A DNA stretch of 64,000 bases. Source: Alishewanella jeotgali KCTC 22429. GTDB taxonomy: Bacteria > Pseudomonadota > Gammaproteobacteria > Enterobacterales > Alteromonadaceae. The notes beneath the pieces are model-generated. The model saw nothing but the letters and a program-made list of their open reading frames with translations. It searched no databases and was not told where the DNA came from. Positions 35,678 to 44,212 of the stretch are shown here, piece by piece. Numbering within the stretch: the first letter of the stretch is position 1; each line of letters starts with the position of its first letter. Location of the stretch: assembly GCF_000245735.1 (NCBI RefSeq), contig NZ_AHTH01000045.1, positions 1 to 64,000 of the forward strand, read 5' to 3'. The position numbers and the translations under genes are program-made.

Positions 35678-37015
35678 ATGATAAAACTCAAAAAAGGCTT
35701 GGACATTCCCCTTGCAGGCAGTCCTAAACAAGAGATCACTACGGGCAATGCCATTACTACTGTCGCCGTACTCGGCGAAGAGTATGTAGGTATGCGTCCG
35801 ACCATGGCGGTCGAAGTGGGTGACAGCGTGAAAAAAGGTCAGGTGCTTTTCGAAGATAAGAAAAACCCTGGCGTGAAATTCACAGCTCCGGCAGCTGGTA
35901 CGGTGAAGGAAATCAATCGTGGCGCCAAACGGGTACTGCAATCGGTAGTGATTGCGGTGTCTGGCGATGCGGCTGAGACTTTCACGCAGTATCCGGCCGA
36001 GCAACTGGCTACCCTGAGTGCAGAACAGGTAAAACAGAACCTGGTGGATTCAGGTTTATGGGTTGCCTTCCGTACCCGGCCCTTTTCCCAATCTCCGGCT
36101 ATTGATAGCACGCCGCGCGCCATCTTCGTTAACGCGATGGATACCAATCCGTTGGCCGCCGATCCTGCAGTGATAATCAATGCCGATGCCGAAGCCTTTA
36201 AGCAAGGTTTAACGGTGATCTCGCGCTTAACCGACGGTAAGACCTACCTGACTAAAAAAGCGGGTAGCAGTATCCCTAGCGTCAGCCAGGTTACTGTCGC
36301 TGAGTTTGACGGTCCACACCCGGCTGGCCTGGTTGGTACCCATATCCATTTCCTGGATGGTGCTGGCGCCAAGAAAGTTGTTTGGCACCTTGGCTATCAG
36401 GACGTTATTGCCATCGGTAAGCTGTTTACCACCGGTCAGCTGCACAGTGAGCGTGTGGTTGCTTTAGCTGGTCCTGTAGTGAAAAATCCACGTTTGGTAA
36501 AAACCGTACTGGGTGCGTCAACTGCTGAACTGACAGCCGGTGAACTTGCCGACGGTCAGAATCGTATCATTTCTGGCTCAGTGCTGGCTGGTACTACAGC
36601 GCACGGTGTGCACGGTTATTTAGGGCGTTTCCATACTCAGGTTTCAGTGTTGGCTGAAGGCTTTGAAAAGCACTTCCTGGGCTGGATTGCACCTGGTGCC
36701 GAGAAACACTCAGTAACCCGTGCTTATTTGGGCCATTTAAGTCCGAAAAAGCTGTTCAACCTGACGACCACCACTAACGGTTCGTCACGCGCCATGGTAC
36801 CAATCGGTAACTACGAGCGGGTAATGCCGCTGGATATCCTGCCTACGCTGTTACTGCGTAACCTGATTGCCGGCGACACTGATGAGGCAGTAACTTTAGG
36901 TTGCCTGGAATTGGACGAGGAAGATTTAGCACTGTGTACCTATGTGTGCCCAGGCAAATATGACTACGGTACCATTCTGCGCAACTGCTTGACGACCATC
37001 CAGAAGGAAGGCTAA
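35678..37015 (+). CDS. nqrA: Na+-translocating NADH:quinone reductase subunit A
   Basis: Peripheral cytosolic-side subunit of the sodium-pumping NADH dehydrogenase, associated with quinone binding. The start [18 protein letters not shown] and the block [35 protein letters not shown] match Vibrio NqrA closely, as do [16 protein letters not shown] and [22 protein letters not shown] at the end. I chose the ATG (445 residues); an in-frame GTG four codons upstream would add residues absent from homologues. First gene of the nqr operon, with two bases to nqrB. Confidence 0.97.
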   Translation: MIKLKKGLDIPLAGSPKQEITTGNAITTVAVLGEEYVGMRPTMAVEVGDSVKKGQVLFEDKKNPGVKFTAPAAGTVKEINRGAKRVLQSVVIAVSGDAAETFTQYPAEQLATLSAEQVKQNLVDSGLWVAFRTRPFSQSPAIDSTPRAIFVNAMDTNPLAADPAVIINADAEAFKQGLTVISRLTDGKTYLTKKAGSSIPSVSQVTVAEFDGPHPAGLVGTHIHFLDGAGAKKVVWHLGYQDVIAIGKLFTTGQLHSERVVALAGPVVKNPRLVKTVLGASTAELTAGELADGQNRIISGSVLAGTTAHGVHGYLGRFHTQVSVLAEGFEKHFLGWIAPGAEKHSVTRAYLGHLSPKKLFNLTTTTNGSSRAMVPIGNYERVMPLDILPTLLLRNLIAGDTDEAVTLGCLELDEEDLALCTYVCPGKYDYGTILRNCLTTIQKEG

Positions 37016-37017
37016 TC

Positions 37018-38223
37018 ATGAGCTTAAAGCATTTTTTAGAGCGCATTGAGCCGCAATTTGAAAAAGGCGGCAAATACGAAAAGTGGTACGCTTTGTACGA
37101 AGCTGTGGCCACTGTTCTTTACACGCCTGGTTATGTAACCAAAAACGGCACTCATGTGCGCGACAGTATCGATCTGAAGCGGATTATGATTTTCGTTTGG
37201 TTAGCCTTGTTTCCGGCACTGTTCTTCGGCATGTATAACATCGGCCATCAGGCAGCACTGGCGCTGGCGCAAGGTTTTGCCACGCCGGATACCTGGCAGG
37301 TCGCTATTTTTTCAGCCTTAGGCGGTGAATTAACGGCTGACTCCGGTTGGGGCAGCAAGATGTTCTATGGTGCCGTCTGGTTCCTGCCTATCTACGCCGT
37401 GACCTTCGTTGTTGGTGGTTTCTGGGAAGTTTTATTTGCCTCTGTCCGTAAGCATGAAGTGAACGAAGGTTTCTTTGTCAGTTCAATCCTGTTTGCGTTA
37501 ATTCTGCCCGCTACTATTCCGTTGTGGCAGGTTGCGCTGGGTATCACCTTCGGTGTCGTTGTTGCCAAAGAAGTGTTTGGTGGTACAGGCCGTAACTTCC
37601 TGAACCCGGCACTGGCTGGTCGTGCTTTCCTGTTCTTTGCTTACCCGGCACAAATTTCCGGTGATGCGGTATGGACTGTTGCTGATGGTTATTCAGGCGC
37701 CACCTGGCTGAGCAAAGCGCAGATGGGCGAACTGGACTATGCGGCTAACACCCAACTGTGGTGGGATGCGTTCCTGGGCTTTATTCCGGGTTCAGTCGGT
37801 GAAACCTCTGTGTTAGCGCTGTTAATCGGTGGTCTGGCGCTGATTTACTTCCGCATTGCATCCTGGCGCATTGTACTGGGTGTGATGGTTGGTATGATCC
37901 TGACCAGTTACCTGTTCAATGCTATCGGTTCGAACACTAACCCGCTGTTTGCTATGCCTTGGCACTGGCATCTGGTGCTGGGTGGTTTTGCTATCGGTAT
38001 GTTCTTTATGGCGACAGACCCGGTATCGGCGTCTTTCACCAACCAGGGCAAGTGGGCCTACGGTATTCTGATCGGCTTTATGGTGGTGATGATCCGTGTG
38101 GTTAACCCGGCTTACCCAGAGGGCATGATGTTAGCGATCCTGTTTGCTAACCTGTTCGCTCCTTTATTCGATTTCTTCGTGGCGCAAGCCAATATCAAGC
38201 GGAGGCTGGCACGTAATGTCTAG
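37018..38223 (+). CDS. nqrB: Na+-translocating NADH:quinone reductase subunit B
   Basis: Membrane subunit with about ten helices that carries covalently bound FMN and riboflavin and takes part in sodium translocation. The FMN-threonine is T229 in [11 protein letters not shown] (T236 in Vibrio numbering). [27 protein letters not shown] at the start and the [21 protein letters not shown] segment are characteristic. The length of 401 residues is slightly shorter than Vibrio NqrB. Its 3' end overlaps nqrC by eight bases. ApbE, encoded downstream, is the enzyme that attaches the FMN. Confidence 0.97.
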   Translation: MSLKHFLERIEPQFEKGGKYEKWYALYEAVATVLYTPGYVTKNGTHVRDSIDLKRIMIFVWLALFPALFFGMYNIGHQAALALAQGFATPDTWQVAIFSALGGELTADSGWGSKMFYGAVWFLPIYAVTFVVGGFWEVLFASVRKHEVNEGFFVSSILFALILPATIPLWQVALGITFGVVVAKEVFGGTGRNFLNPALAGRAFLFFAYPAQISGDAVWTVADGYSGATWLSKAQMGELDYAANTQLWWDAFLGFIPGSVGETSVLALLIGGLALIYFRIASWRIVLGVMVGMILTSYLFNAIGSNTNPLFAMPWHWHLVLGGFAIGMFFMATDPVSASFTNQGKWAYGILIGFMVVMIRVVNPAYPEGMMLAILFANLFAPLFDFFVAQANIKRRLARNV

Positions 38224-39010
38224 TAATAACGACAGCATCAGCAAAACGCTGATCGTAGTAATTTCTTTATGTCTGGTCTGTGCCATCGTGGTATCTACTG
38301 CGGCGGTACAATTACGGCCAACTCAGCAAGCGAATAAAAAGTTAGATTCGCAAATCAACATTTTGCGCAGTGTCGGTTTGGTTGAGGGTAGTGCGCCAGC
38401 CGCCCGGGTAGCAGAGCTGTTTAACCAGCATATCGAGACCCGACTGGTAAACCTGAGCACGGGCGAAATTGATGCCAGCTGTGACCGCAGCTGTGCTGAG
38501 AATTTCGATTACCGCAAAGCGTTAAAAGAAGGCCGGGCCCTGGCTCAGCCTGATGACGTGGCCTCTATCCGCCGTATCTCTGAATTTGCGCCTGTGTATC
38601 TGACTTACGATACTGAGCGTAATCTGAAAGCGATCGTGCTGCCGGTACATGGCTATGGCTTATGGTCTACTATGCACGCCTTCCTGGCGCTGGAAGTCGA
38701 TGGTAATACTATTATCGGTCTGAACTACTATGAGCAGGGTGAGACACCAGGCTTAGGTGGTGAAATCGAGAACCCACGCTGGAGAGCGCAGTTCGTCGGT
38801 AAGCAACTGACCAACGAAGCCGGTGAGCTGGCGTTATCTATCCTGAAACCCGGTAATGCTGATCCGCAATCTGCGCATCAGGTTGATGGTTTATCAGGTG
38901 CAACGCTGACTGCCAATGGCGTGCAGAACACCTTTACTTTCTGGATCGGTGAGAATGGTTTTGGTCCATTCCTGGCTAAAGTACGTCAAGGAGCCTTAAG
39001 CAATGGCTAA
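38216..39010 (+). CDS. nqrC: Na+-translocating NADH:quinone reductase subunit C
   Basis: Subunit with one N-terminal membrane helix (about residues 9-29) and a periplasmic FMN-binding domain. Covalent FMN is expected at T230 in the SGAT motif of [50 protein letters not shown] is the FMN-domain signature. I chose the ATG before [11 protein letters not shown], preceded by GCGGAGG and overlapping nqrB; an earlier in-frame ATG lies inside nqrB and adds 24 unconserved residues. The length is 264 residues. Confidence 0.96.
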   Translation: MSSNNDSISKTLIVVISLCLVCAIVVSTAAVQLRPTQQANKKLDSQINILRSVGLVEGSAPAARVAELFNQHIETRLVNLSTGEIDASCDRSCAENFDYRKALKEGRALAQPDDVASIRRISEFAPVYLTYDTERNLKAIVLPVHGYGLWSTMHAFLALEVDGNTIIGLNYYEQGETPGLGGEIENPRWRAQFVGKQLTNEAGELALSILKPGNADPQSAHQVDGLSGATLTANGVQNTFTFWIGENGFGPFLAKVRQGALSNG

Positions 39011-39635
39011 TGCAAAAGAAATCAAAACCGTACTGTTCGGGCCGGTTTTTGCCAATAACCCGATCGCGCTGCAGGTACTGGGTATTTGTTCTGCGCTGGC
39101 AGTAACAACTCAGATGTCTACTGCTTTGGTTATGTGTCTGGCACTGACCTTTGTAACGGCATTTTCTAACCTGTTTATTTCGACGATTCGTAACCATATT
39201 CCGTCCAGTGTGCGGATTATCGTACAGATGACGATTATTGCGTCGCTGGTAATCGTCGTTGACCAGTTCCTGAAAGCTTATGCTTACGATTTATCGAAGC
39301 AGCTGTCAGTGTTCGTTGGCCTGATCATCACTAACTGTATCGTAATGGGTCGTGCTGAAGCCTACGCGATGAAGAGTACTCCGGGGATGAGCTTCCTGGA
39401 TGGTATCGGTAACGGTTTAGGCTACAGTGTGGTACTGCTGGTGGTTGCCTTTATCCGCGAACTGGGTGGTTCAGGTTCAGTGTTCGGCGTACAAATTATG
39501 CCACTGATCAGTGAAGGCGGCTGGTATCAGCCTATGGGTATCCTGTTGATGCCGCCAAGCGCCTTTATCATTATCGCCTGCTTTATCTGGGTATTGCGGA
39601 CTTTCCGCCCAGAGCAGGTTGAGAAAAAGGCTTAA
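39003..39635 (+). CDS. nqrD: Na+-translocating NADH:quinone reductase subunit D
   Basis: Membrane subunit with six helices; together with NqrE it binds an intramembrane iron or 2Fe-2S centre. The block [27 protein letters not shown] at the start, [34 protein letters not shown] in the middle and a conserved C near both membrane-embedded loops are as in Vibrio NqrD. The length of 210 residues is normal. It overlaps nqrC by eight bases and leads into nqrE after ten. Confidence 0.97.
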   Translation: MANAKEIKTVLFGPVFANNPIALQVLGICSALAVTTQMSTALVMCLALTFVTAFSNLFISTIRNHIPSSVRIIVQMTIIASLVIVVDQFLKAYAYDLSKQLSVFVGLIITNCIVMGRAEAYAMKSTPGMSFLDGIGNGLGYSVVLLVVAFIRELGGSGSVFGVQIMPLISEGGWYQPMGILLMPPSAFIIIACFIWVLRTFRPEQVEKKA

Positions 39636-39645
39636 GGAGTAACGC

Positions 39646-40254
39646 ATGGAACATTATATTAGCCTGTTTGTACGTGCCGTTTTTATTGAGAACCTGGCAC
39701 TGGCCTTCTTCCTCGGTATGTGTACCTTCCTGGCGGTATCGCAGAAGATTAAAACTGCCTTTGGTTTAGGTGTTGCGGTTATCGTGGTACTGGGTATTTC
39801 TGTACCGGTGAACAATCTGGTGTACGCTAACTTGTTAGCACCGGGCGCTTTAGCCTGGGCCGGTTTCCCGGATGCAGATTTAAGCTTCCTCGGCTTCCTG
39901 ACCTATATCGGCGTTATTGCGGCGCTGGTACAGATCCTGGAGATGGCGTTGGATAAGTATTTCCCGGCGCTGTACAACGCCCTGGGGATCTTCCTGCCGT
40001 TGATCACAGTAAACTGTGCGATCTTCGGTGCGGTAGCCTTTATGGTTGAGCGTGATTATACCTTTAGTGAAAGCGTAGTATTCGGTTTAGGTAGTGGTGT
40101 TGGCTGGGCGCTGGCGATTACCTTACTGGCTGCAGTACGTGAAAAACTGAAGTATGCCGATATTCCGGATGGCTTACGCGGTCTGGGCACTACCTTCCTG
40201 GTAGTAGGGTTAATGGGATTAGGCTTTATGTCCTTCTCCGGCGTTCAACTGTAA
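39646..40254 (+). CDS. nqrE: Na+-translocating NADH:quinone reductase subunit E
   Basis: Six-helix membrane subunit, an inverted-topology homologue of NqrD, sharing the intramembrane Fe-S site. [32 protein letters not shown] and [24 protein letters not shown] carry the conserved cysteines of the first half and the central loop. It has 202 residues. AAGGAG precedes the ATG, and nqrF follows after 19 bases. Confidence 0.97.
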   Translation: MEHYISLFVRAVFIENLALAFFLGMCTFLAVSQKIKTAFGLGVAVIVVLGISVPVNNLVYANLLAPGALAWAGFPDADLSFLGFLTYIGVIAALVQILEMALDKYFPALYNALGIFLPLITVNCAIFGAVAFMVERDYTFSESVVFGLGSGVGWALAITLLAAVREKLKYADIPDGLRGLGTTFLVVGLMGLGFMSFSGVQL

Positions 40255-40273
40255 GCAGTAGAGGAATAGCACC

Positions 40274-41500
40274 ATGCAAGAGATTTATCTTGGCGTTGGC
40301 ATGTTCACTGTCGTGGTACTGGCGCTGGTATTTATTATCCTGGCCGCCAAGTCAAAGCTGGTTGCCAGCGGCGACATTACCATCAGTGTTAACGGTGATC
40401 CAAGCAAAGCCATTAAAACCAAAGCCGGCGGCAAGCTATTAAGCGTACTTGCCGATAACGGTATTTTCCTGTCATCTGCCTGTGGTGGCGGTGGTTCCTG
40501 CGGTCAGTGCCGGGTACATGTGCACGCTGGTGGCGGTGAAATTCTGCCAACTGAGCTGGGCCACATCACCAAGGGTGAAGCCCGTGAGGGTTGCCGCTTA
40601 TCCTGTCAGGTTAATGTTAAATCTGATATGGAGATCGAGGTAGAACCGGAGATTTTCGGCATCAAGAAATGGGACTGTACTGTTATCTCTAACGATAACA
40701 AAGCGACCTTTATCAAAGAACTGAAGCTGCAGATCCCGGATGGCGAATCTGTGCCGTTCCGTGCCGGTGGTTATATTCAGATCGAAGCGCCAGCCCACCA
40801 TGTTAAGTACAAGGATTTTGATATTCCTGAACAGTACCGTGGTGATTGGGAACGCTTTAAGTTCTTTACGCTGGAATCTAAAGTTGATGAGCCGACCATT
40901 CGTGCTTACTCAATGGCGAACTATCCGGAAGAAGAAGGCATTATTATGCTGAACGTGCGGATCGCAACGCCGCCACCAAATAACCTGACGTTACCTTGCG
41001 GTAAGATGTCGTCCTTTATCTGGTCGTTAAAAGCCGGTGACAAGGTGACGATTTCAGGTCCATTTGGTGAGTTCTTCGCCAAGGATACCGATGCCGAGAT
41101 GGTATTTATCGGTGGTGGTGCCGGTATGGCACCAATGCGGTCGCATATTTTCGACCAGTTACGCCGCTTAAAATCCAAGCGTAAGATCAGCTTCTGGTAT
41201 GGCGCCCGCTCTAAGCGCGAAATGTTCTATGTCGAAGATTTCGATATGCTGGCAGCAGAGAATGAAAACTTCGTCTGGCATACCGCGTTGTCAGACCCAC
41301 AACCAGAGGACAACTGGACAGGTTATACCGGTTTTATTCATAACGTAATTTATGAAAACTACCTGAAAAACCACAAAGCGCCGGAAGACTGTGAATTCTA
41401 TATGTGTGGTCCGCCAATGATGAACAAGGCGGTGATCAACATGTTGAAAGACTTAGGTGTAGAAGACGACAACATTCTGTTGGACGACTTCGGTGGTTAA
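40274..41500 (+). CDS. nqrF: Na+-translocating NADH:quinone reductase subunit F
   Basis: Electron-input subunit that oxidises NADH. An N-terminal membrane helix (about residues 3-24) is followed by a 2Fe-2S domain with cysteines in [13 protein letters not shown] and a fourth in EGCRLSCQV. The FAD domain shows [11 protein letters not shown]. The NADH domain shows [13 protein letters not shown] and [11 protein letters not shown], ending DDFGG. The length of 408 residues matches Vibrio NqrF. It is the last of the six structural genes, and a hairpin terminator-like structure follows before apbE. Confidence 0.97.
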   Translation: MQEIYLGVGMFTVVVLALVFIILAAKSKLVASGDITISVNGDPSKAIKTKAGGKLLSVLADNGIFLSSACGGGGSCGQCRVHVHAGGGEILPTELGHITKGEAREGCRLSCQVNVKSDMEIEVEPEIFGIKKWDCTVISNDNKATFIKELKLQIPDGESVPFRAGGYIQIEAPAHHVKYKDFDIPEQYRGDWERFKFFTLESKVDEPTIRAYSMANYPEEEGIIMLNVRIATPPPNNLTLPCGKMSSFIWSLKAGDKVTISGPFGEFFAKDTDAEMVFIGGGAGMAPMRSHIFDQLRRLKSKRKISFWYGARSKREMFYVEDFDMLAAENENFVWHTALSDPQPEDNWTGYTGFIHNVIYENYLKNHKAPEDCEFYMCGPPMMNKAVINMLKDLGVEDDNILLDDFGG

Positions 41501-41523
41501 TCAACCGCAAACACGGTAAAATA

Positions 41524-41551
41524 GGGGCGACTTGGTCGCCCCTTTTCTTTT
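41524..41551 (+). terminator. Terminator-like hairpin between nqrF and apbE
   Basis: A perfect eight-base-pair stem GGGGCGAC / GTCGCCCC with the loop TTG, then TTTTCTTTT. It stands between nqrF and apbE and would limit read-through into the maturation genes, probably setting a lower level for apbE and nqrM. Confidence 0.75.
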
Positions 41552-41566
41552 ACCGGAGTAGTAAAT

Positions 41567-42574
41567 ATGTGGTCTGTCTGTCGTTTGGTTCCGCTGTTGT
41601 TGCTGTTACTTGTGATGGGTTGTCAGCCCGCGCAGCAGGCGAAAGAGTATCAGCTACAAGGCAAGACCATGGGCACCTACTATGTGGTGAAATTTTACAG
41701 TGAACAGCAACCGGATCTGACTGCACTGCAGCAAGAGCTGGATACCGAGCTGGAACTGATCAACGATCTGATGTCGACTTACCGGCCGGAGTCAGAGCTG
41801 ATGCGCTTTAACCGCCAGCAAAGCACTGAACCGGTCACGCTAACGCCACAAACTGCGAAGGTGATTGCCGAAGCAATCCGCATTGGTCAGCAAAGTGGTG
41901 GCATTCTGGATGTGACTGTTGGCCCCGTGGTGGAATTGTGGGGCTTTGGTGCTCAGGGACGCATTACTCATGCCCCGGAGCAAGCCCAACTGGATGCCAT
42001 TCGTGCTTATGTCGGAATAGATAAAATTGCGTTAGAGGGGCAGGTGCTGCGCAAATTGGAGCCGCGGGTGGCGATTGATTTATCGACTATTGCCAAGGGT
42101 TATGGTGTAGATCGCCTGGCTGAAATTCTGCTGGCACATGGTTATCAGAGCTTTATGGTCGATATCGGCGGTGATATGCGGGTAGGCACAGCCAAGCCAA
42201 GCGGCCCCTGGAAGATTGCTATTGAGCGTCCGGTCAGTAGCGAACGCTCAGTGCAGCGAATACTGGCATTACAGAGCATGGCACTGGCGACATCGGGTGA
42301 TTATCGTAACTACTTTGAAGAAGACGGTATTCGCTATTCACATCTGATTGACCCGCGTAGCGGCAAGCCTATTCAGCATAAGACCGTATCCAGTACTGTA
42401 CTGCATCCGGATGCGATTGTTGCTGATGCTTATGCCACCACCTTAAATGTGTTGCCTGCTGACGAGGCGATTGCCTTTGCCAATCAGCACCAGCTGGCAG
42501 CGATCCTGATTGTAAAAACCGAAACCGGTTTTGAAGAGCGCTATTCTGATGCGTTCACACCTTTTTTAAATTAA
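41567..42574 (+). CDS. apbE: FAD:protein FMN transferase ApbE (lipoprotein)
   Basis: Attaches FMN through a phosphoester bond to threonines in NqrB and NqrC, working on the periplasmic side. The signal peptide ends in the lipobox VMGC, so the protein is anchored as a lipoprotein at Cys19. KTMGTYYVVKFYS, LMSTYRPESELMRFN and the central DLSTIAKGYGVDRLAEIL and DIGGDMRVGTAKP motifs are typical, with SHLIDPRSGKPI and VADAYATTLNVL at the FAD and metal site. The length of 335 residues is normal. It lies directly after the nqr structural genes. Confidence 0.95.
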   Translation: MWSVCRLVPLLLLLLVMGCQPAQQAKEYQLQGKTMGTYYVVKFYSEQQPDLTALQQELDTELELINDLMSTYRPESELMRFNRQQSTEPVTLTPQTAKVIAEAIRIGQQSGGILDVTVGPVVELWGFGAQGRITHAPEQAQLDAIRAYVGIDKIALEGQVLRKLEPRVAIDLSTIAKGYGVDRLAEILLAHGYQSFMVDIGGDMRVGTAKPSGPWKIAIERPVSSERSVQRILALQSMALATSGDYRNYFEEDGIRYSHLIDPRSGKPIQHKTVSSTVLHPDAIVADAYATTLNVLPADEAIAFANQHQLAAILIVKTETGFEERYSDAFTPFLN

Positions 42575-42588
42575 TCCTGAGGTAGCGT

Positions 42589-42801
42589 ATGACGATCTTT
42601 TTGCTGACATTTGGGCTGTTTTTAGTGGTTGTGGTAGCGATGGCGGTCGGCTATCTGTTGCAGCGCAAAACGCTGGCCGGCAGTTGTGGCGGTTTAGGTG
42701 AGCTGGGCATAGATAAAGCCTGTGATTGTGATAAGCCGTGCGAAAAGCGGCAAAAACGGCTGGAAAAAGAAAAATTCTGGCAGGATAACAAAATTATCTA
42801 A
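42589..42801 (+). CDS. nqrM: NqrM, Na+-NQR maturation factor
   Basis: Small membrane protein needed for assembly of the NqrD-NqrE iron centre in Vibrio and related bacteria. One N-terminal membrane helix (about residues 2-24) is followed by cysteines C33, C45, C47 and C51 in GSCGGLGELGIDKACDCDKPC, which could bind iron. The basic tail is as in the family. It has 70 residues, a GAGG upstream of the ATG and 14 bases from apbE. Context and cysteine pattern make the assignment firm. Confidence 0.92.
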   Translation: MTIFLLTFGLFLVVVVAMAVGYLLQRKTLAGSCGGLGELGIDKACDCDKPCEKRQKRLEKEKFWQDNKII

Positions 42802-42852
42802 CTTCCTTTCTTCTTACTGCGGGCCGCGGCCAAGCGCCCCGCCGGAACTGAT

Positions 42853-44142
42853 ATGTTCGAGCAACTGTTCAAAATATCCGCCCGCCATAGCTCGGTCCGC
42901 AAGGAGCTGCTGGCCGGTCTGACGACCTTTATGGCGATGTCTTATGTGCTGTTTGTCAATCCCAGCTTACTGGCGCAGGCCGGCATGGATCATGGTGCGG
43001 TCTTTGTCGCAACCTGTCTGGCCGCTGCACTGGGCTGTGTATTGATGGGGCTGTTGGCGAATCTGCCGATCGCCCTGGCACCGGGTATGGGGCTGAATGC
43101 CTTTTTTACTTATGTGATAGTGCTGGAGCAGGGCTATAGCTGGCAGACGGCGCTGGCTGCGGTATTTTTTTCCGGTTGTTTATTTTTACTGCTAAGCATT
43201 TTTAAGATCCGGGAATGGATTATTAACAGTATCCCCTTGCCGCTAAAGTTGGGGATTGCCGCCGGTATCGGCATGTTTCTGGCGTTGATCGCGCTGAAAA
43301 CGGCCAATATTATCGTCGCCAGCCCGGCAACGCTGGTTACTCTTGGTGATTTGCATAGTCCACAGGTACTGTTAGCCATTGCCGGCTTTTTTCTGATCTT
43401 TGCGCTGGCGCATCGCGGTTGGCATAGCGCTGTCCTGGTCAGTATTTTGCTGGTAACCCTGGCCGCGTGGTGGTTAGGTGACACTGAGTTTAGCGGTATC
43501 GTTGCTATGCCACCCTCGCTGGCACCGACCTTTATGCAGCTGGATTTTACGGCTGCGCTGACACTGAGCATTATCCCGGTAGTACTGACCTTACTGTTTC
43601 TCGATTTATTTGATACCTCAGGTACGCTGGTAGCGGTAACCCAAAAAGCGGGCTTGTTACAAGCAGATGGCAAGGTACCGGACTTAAGCCGTGCGCTCGT
43701 GGCCGATAGCAGCGCCAGTATGGTGGGGGCCTTGTTGGGCACGTCGACCACTACCAGCTATGTTGAAAGTACCAGTGGTGTGGCGGCGGGCGGGCGCACC
43801 GGCCTGACTGCCATCGTAGCCGGTATGCTGTTTTTACTGGCCCTGTGGTTTTCACCGCTGGCTGCCATGGTACCGGGCTATGCCACTGCAGGTGCCTTGC
43901 TGTATGTGGCGACCCTGATGCTGACCAGCTTACAGCATGTTGAATGGGATGATATGTTGCAAGCAGTACCGGTCGCCGTAGTACTGATAATGATGCCGCT
44001 CACCTTTTCAATTGCTGATGGTATAGGTATGGGCTTTATCAGTTACGCCGTACTTTGCCTGCTCACCGGTAAACTGGAACGGACTACCCTGAGTGTCTGG
44101 TTATTAGCGCTGATTTTTATGGCGAAATTTATTTTCGCCTGA
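42853..44142 (+). CDS. NCS2 (AzgA-type) purine permease
   Basis: Inner-membrane proton-coupled purine uptake permease, of the group including E. coli AdeP, GhxP and PurP. The start FKISARHSSVRKELLAGLTTFMAMSYVLFVNPSLLAQAGM and the block LPIALAPGMGLNAFFTYVIVL are diagnostic of this group, as are LFLDLFDTSGTLVAVTQKAGLL and LLGTSTTTSYVESTSGVAAGGRTGLTAI in the substrate region. It has 429 residues and about 13 hydrophobic segments. Adenine, guanine or hypoxanthine are possible substrates. It lies 51 bases after nqrM but has no functional link to it. Confidence 0.9.
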   Translation: MFEQLFKISARHSSVRKELLAGLTTFMAMSYVLFVNPSLLAQAGMDHGAVFVATCLAAALGCVLMGLLANLPIALAPGMGLNAFFTYVIVLEQGYSWQTALAAVFFSGCLFLLLSIFKIREWIINSIPLPLKLGIAAGIGMFLALIALKTANIIVASPATLVTLGDLHSPQVLLAIAGFFLIFALAHRGWHSAVLVSILLVTLAAWWLGDTEFSGIVAMPPSLAPTFMQLDFTAALTLSIIPVVLTLLFLDLFDTSGTLVAVTQKAGLLQADGKVPDLSRALVADSSASMVGALLGTSTTTSYVESTSGVAAGGRTGLTAIVAGMLFLLALWFSPLAAMVPGYATAGALLYVATLMLTSLQHVEWDDMLQAVPVAVVLIMMPLTFSIADGIGMGFISYAVLCLLTGKLERTTLSVWLLALIFMAKFIFA

Positions 44143-44212
44143 CTTGTGATACAGCAGGATGCTGAGTATGCTGTTAGTAGCAATAGCTTAAATTAGGGCA
44201 GGCTTAAGCCGG

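Noticed and set aside
35482-35727. 81-codon open frame before nqrA
   Set aside because: No ribosome site. It spans the probable nqr promoter and leader and runs into nqrA in a different frame.
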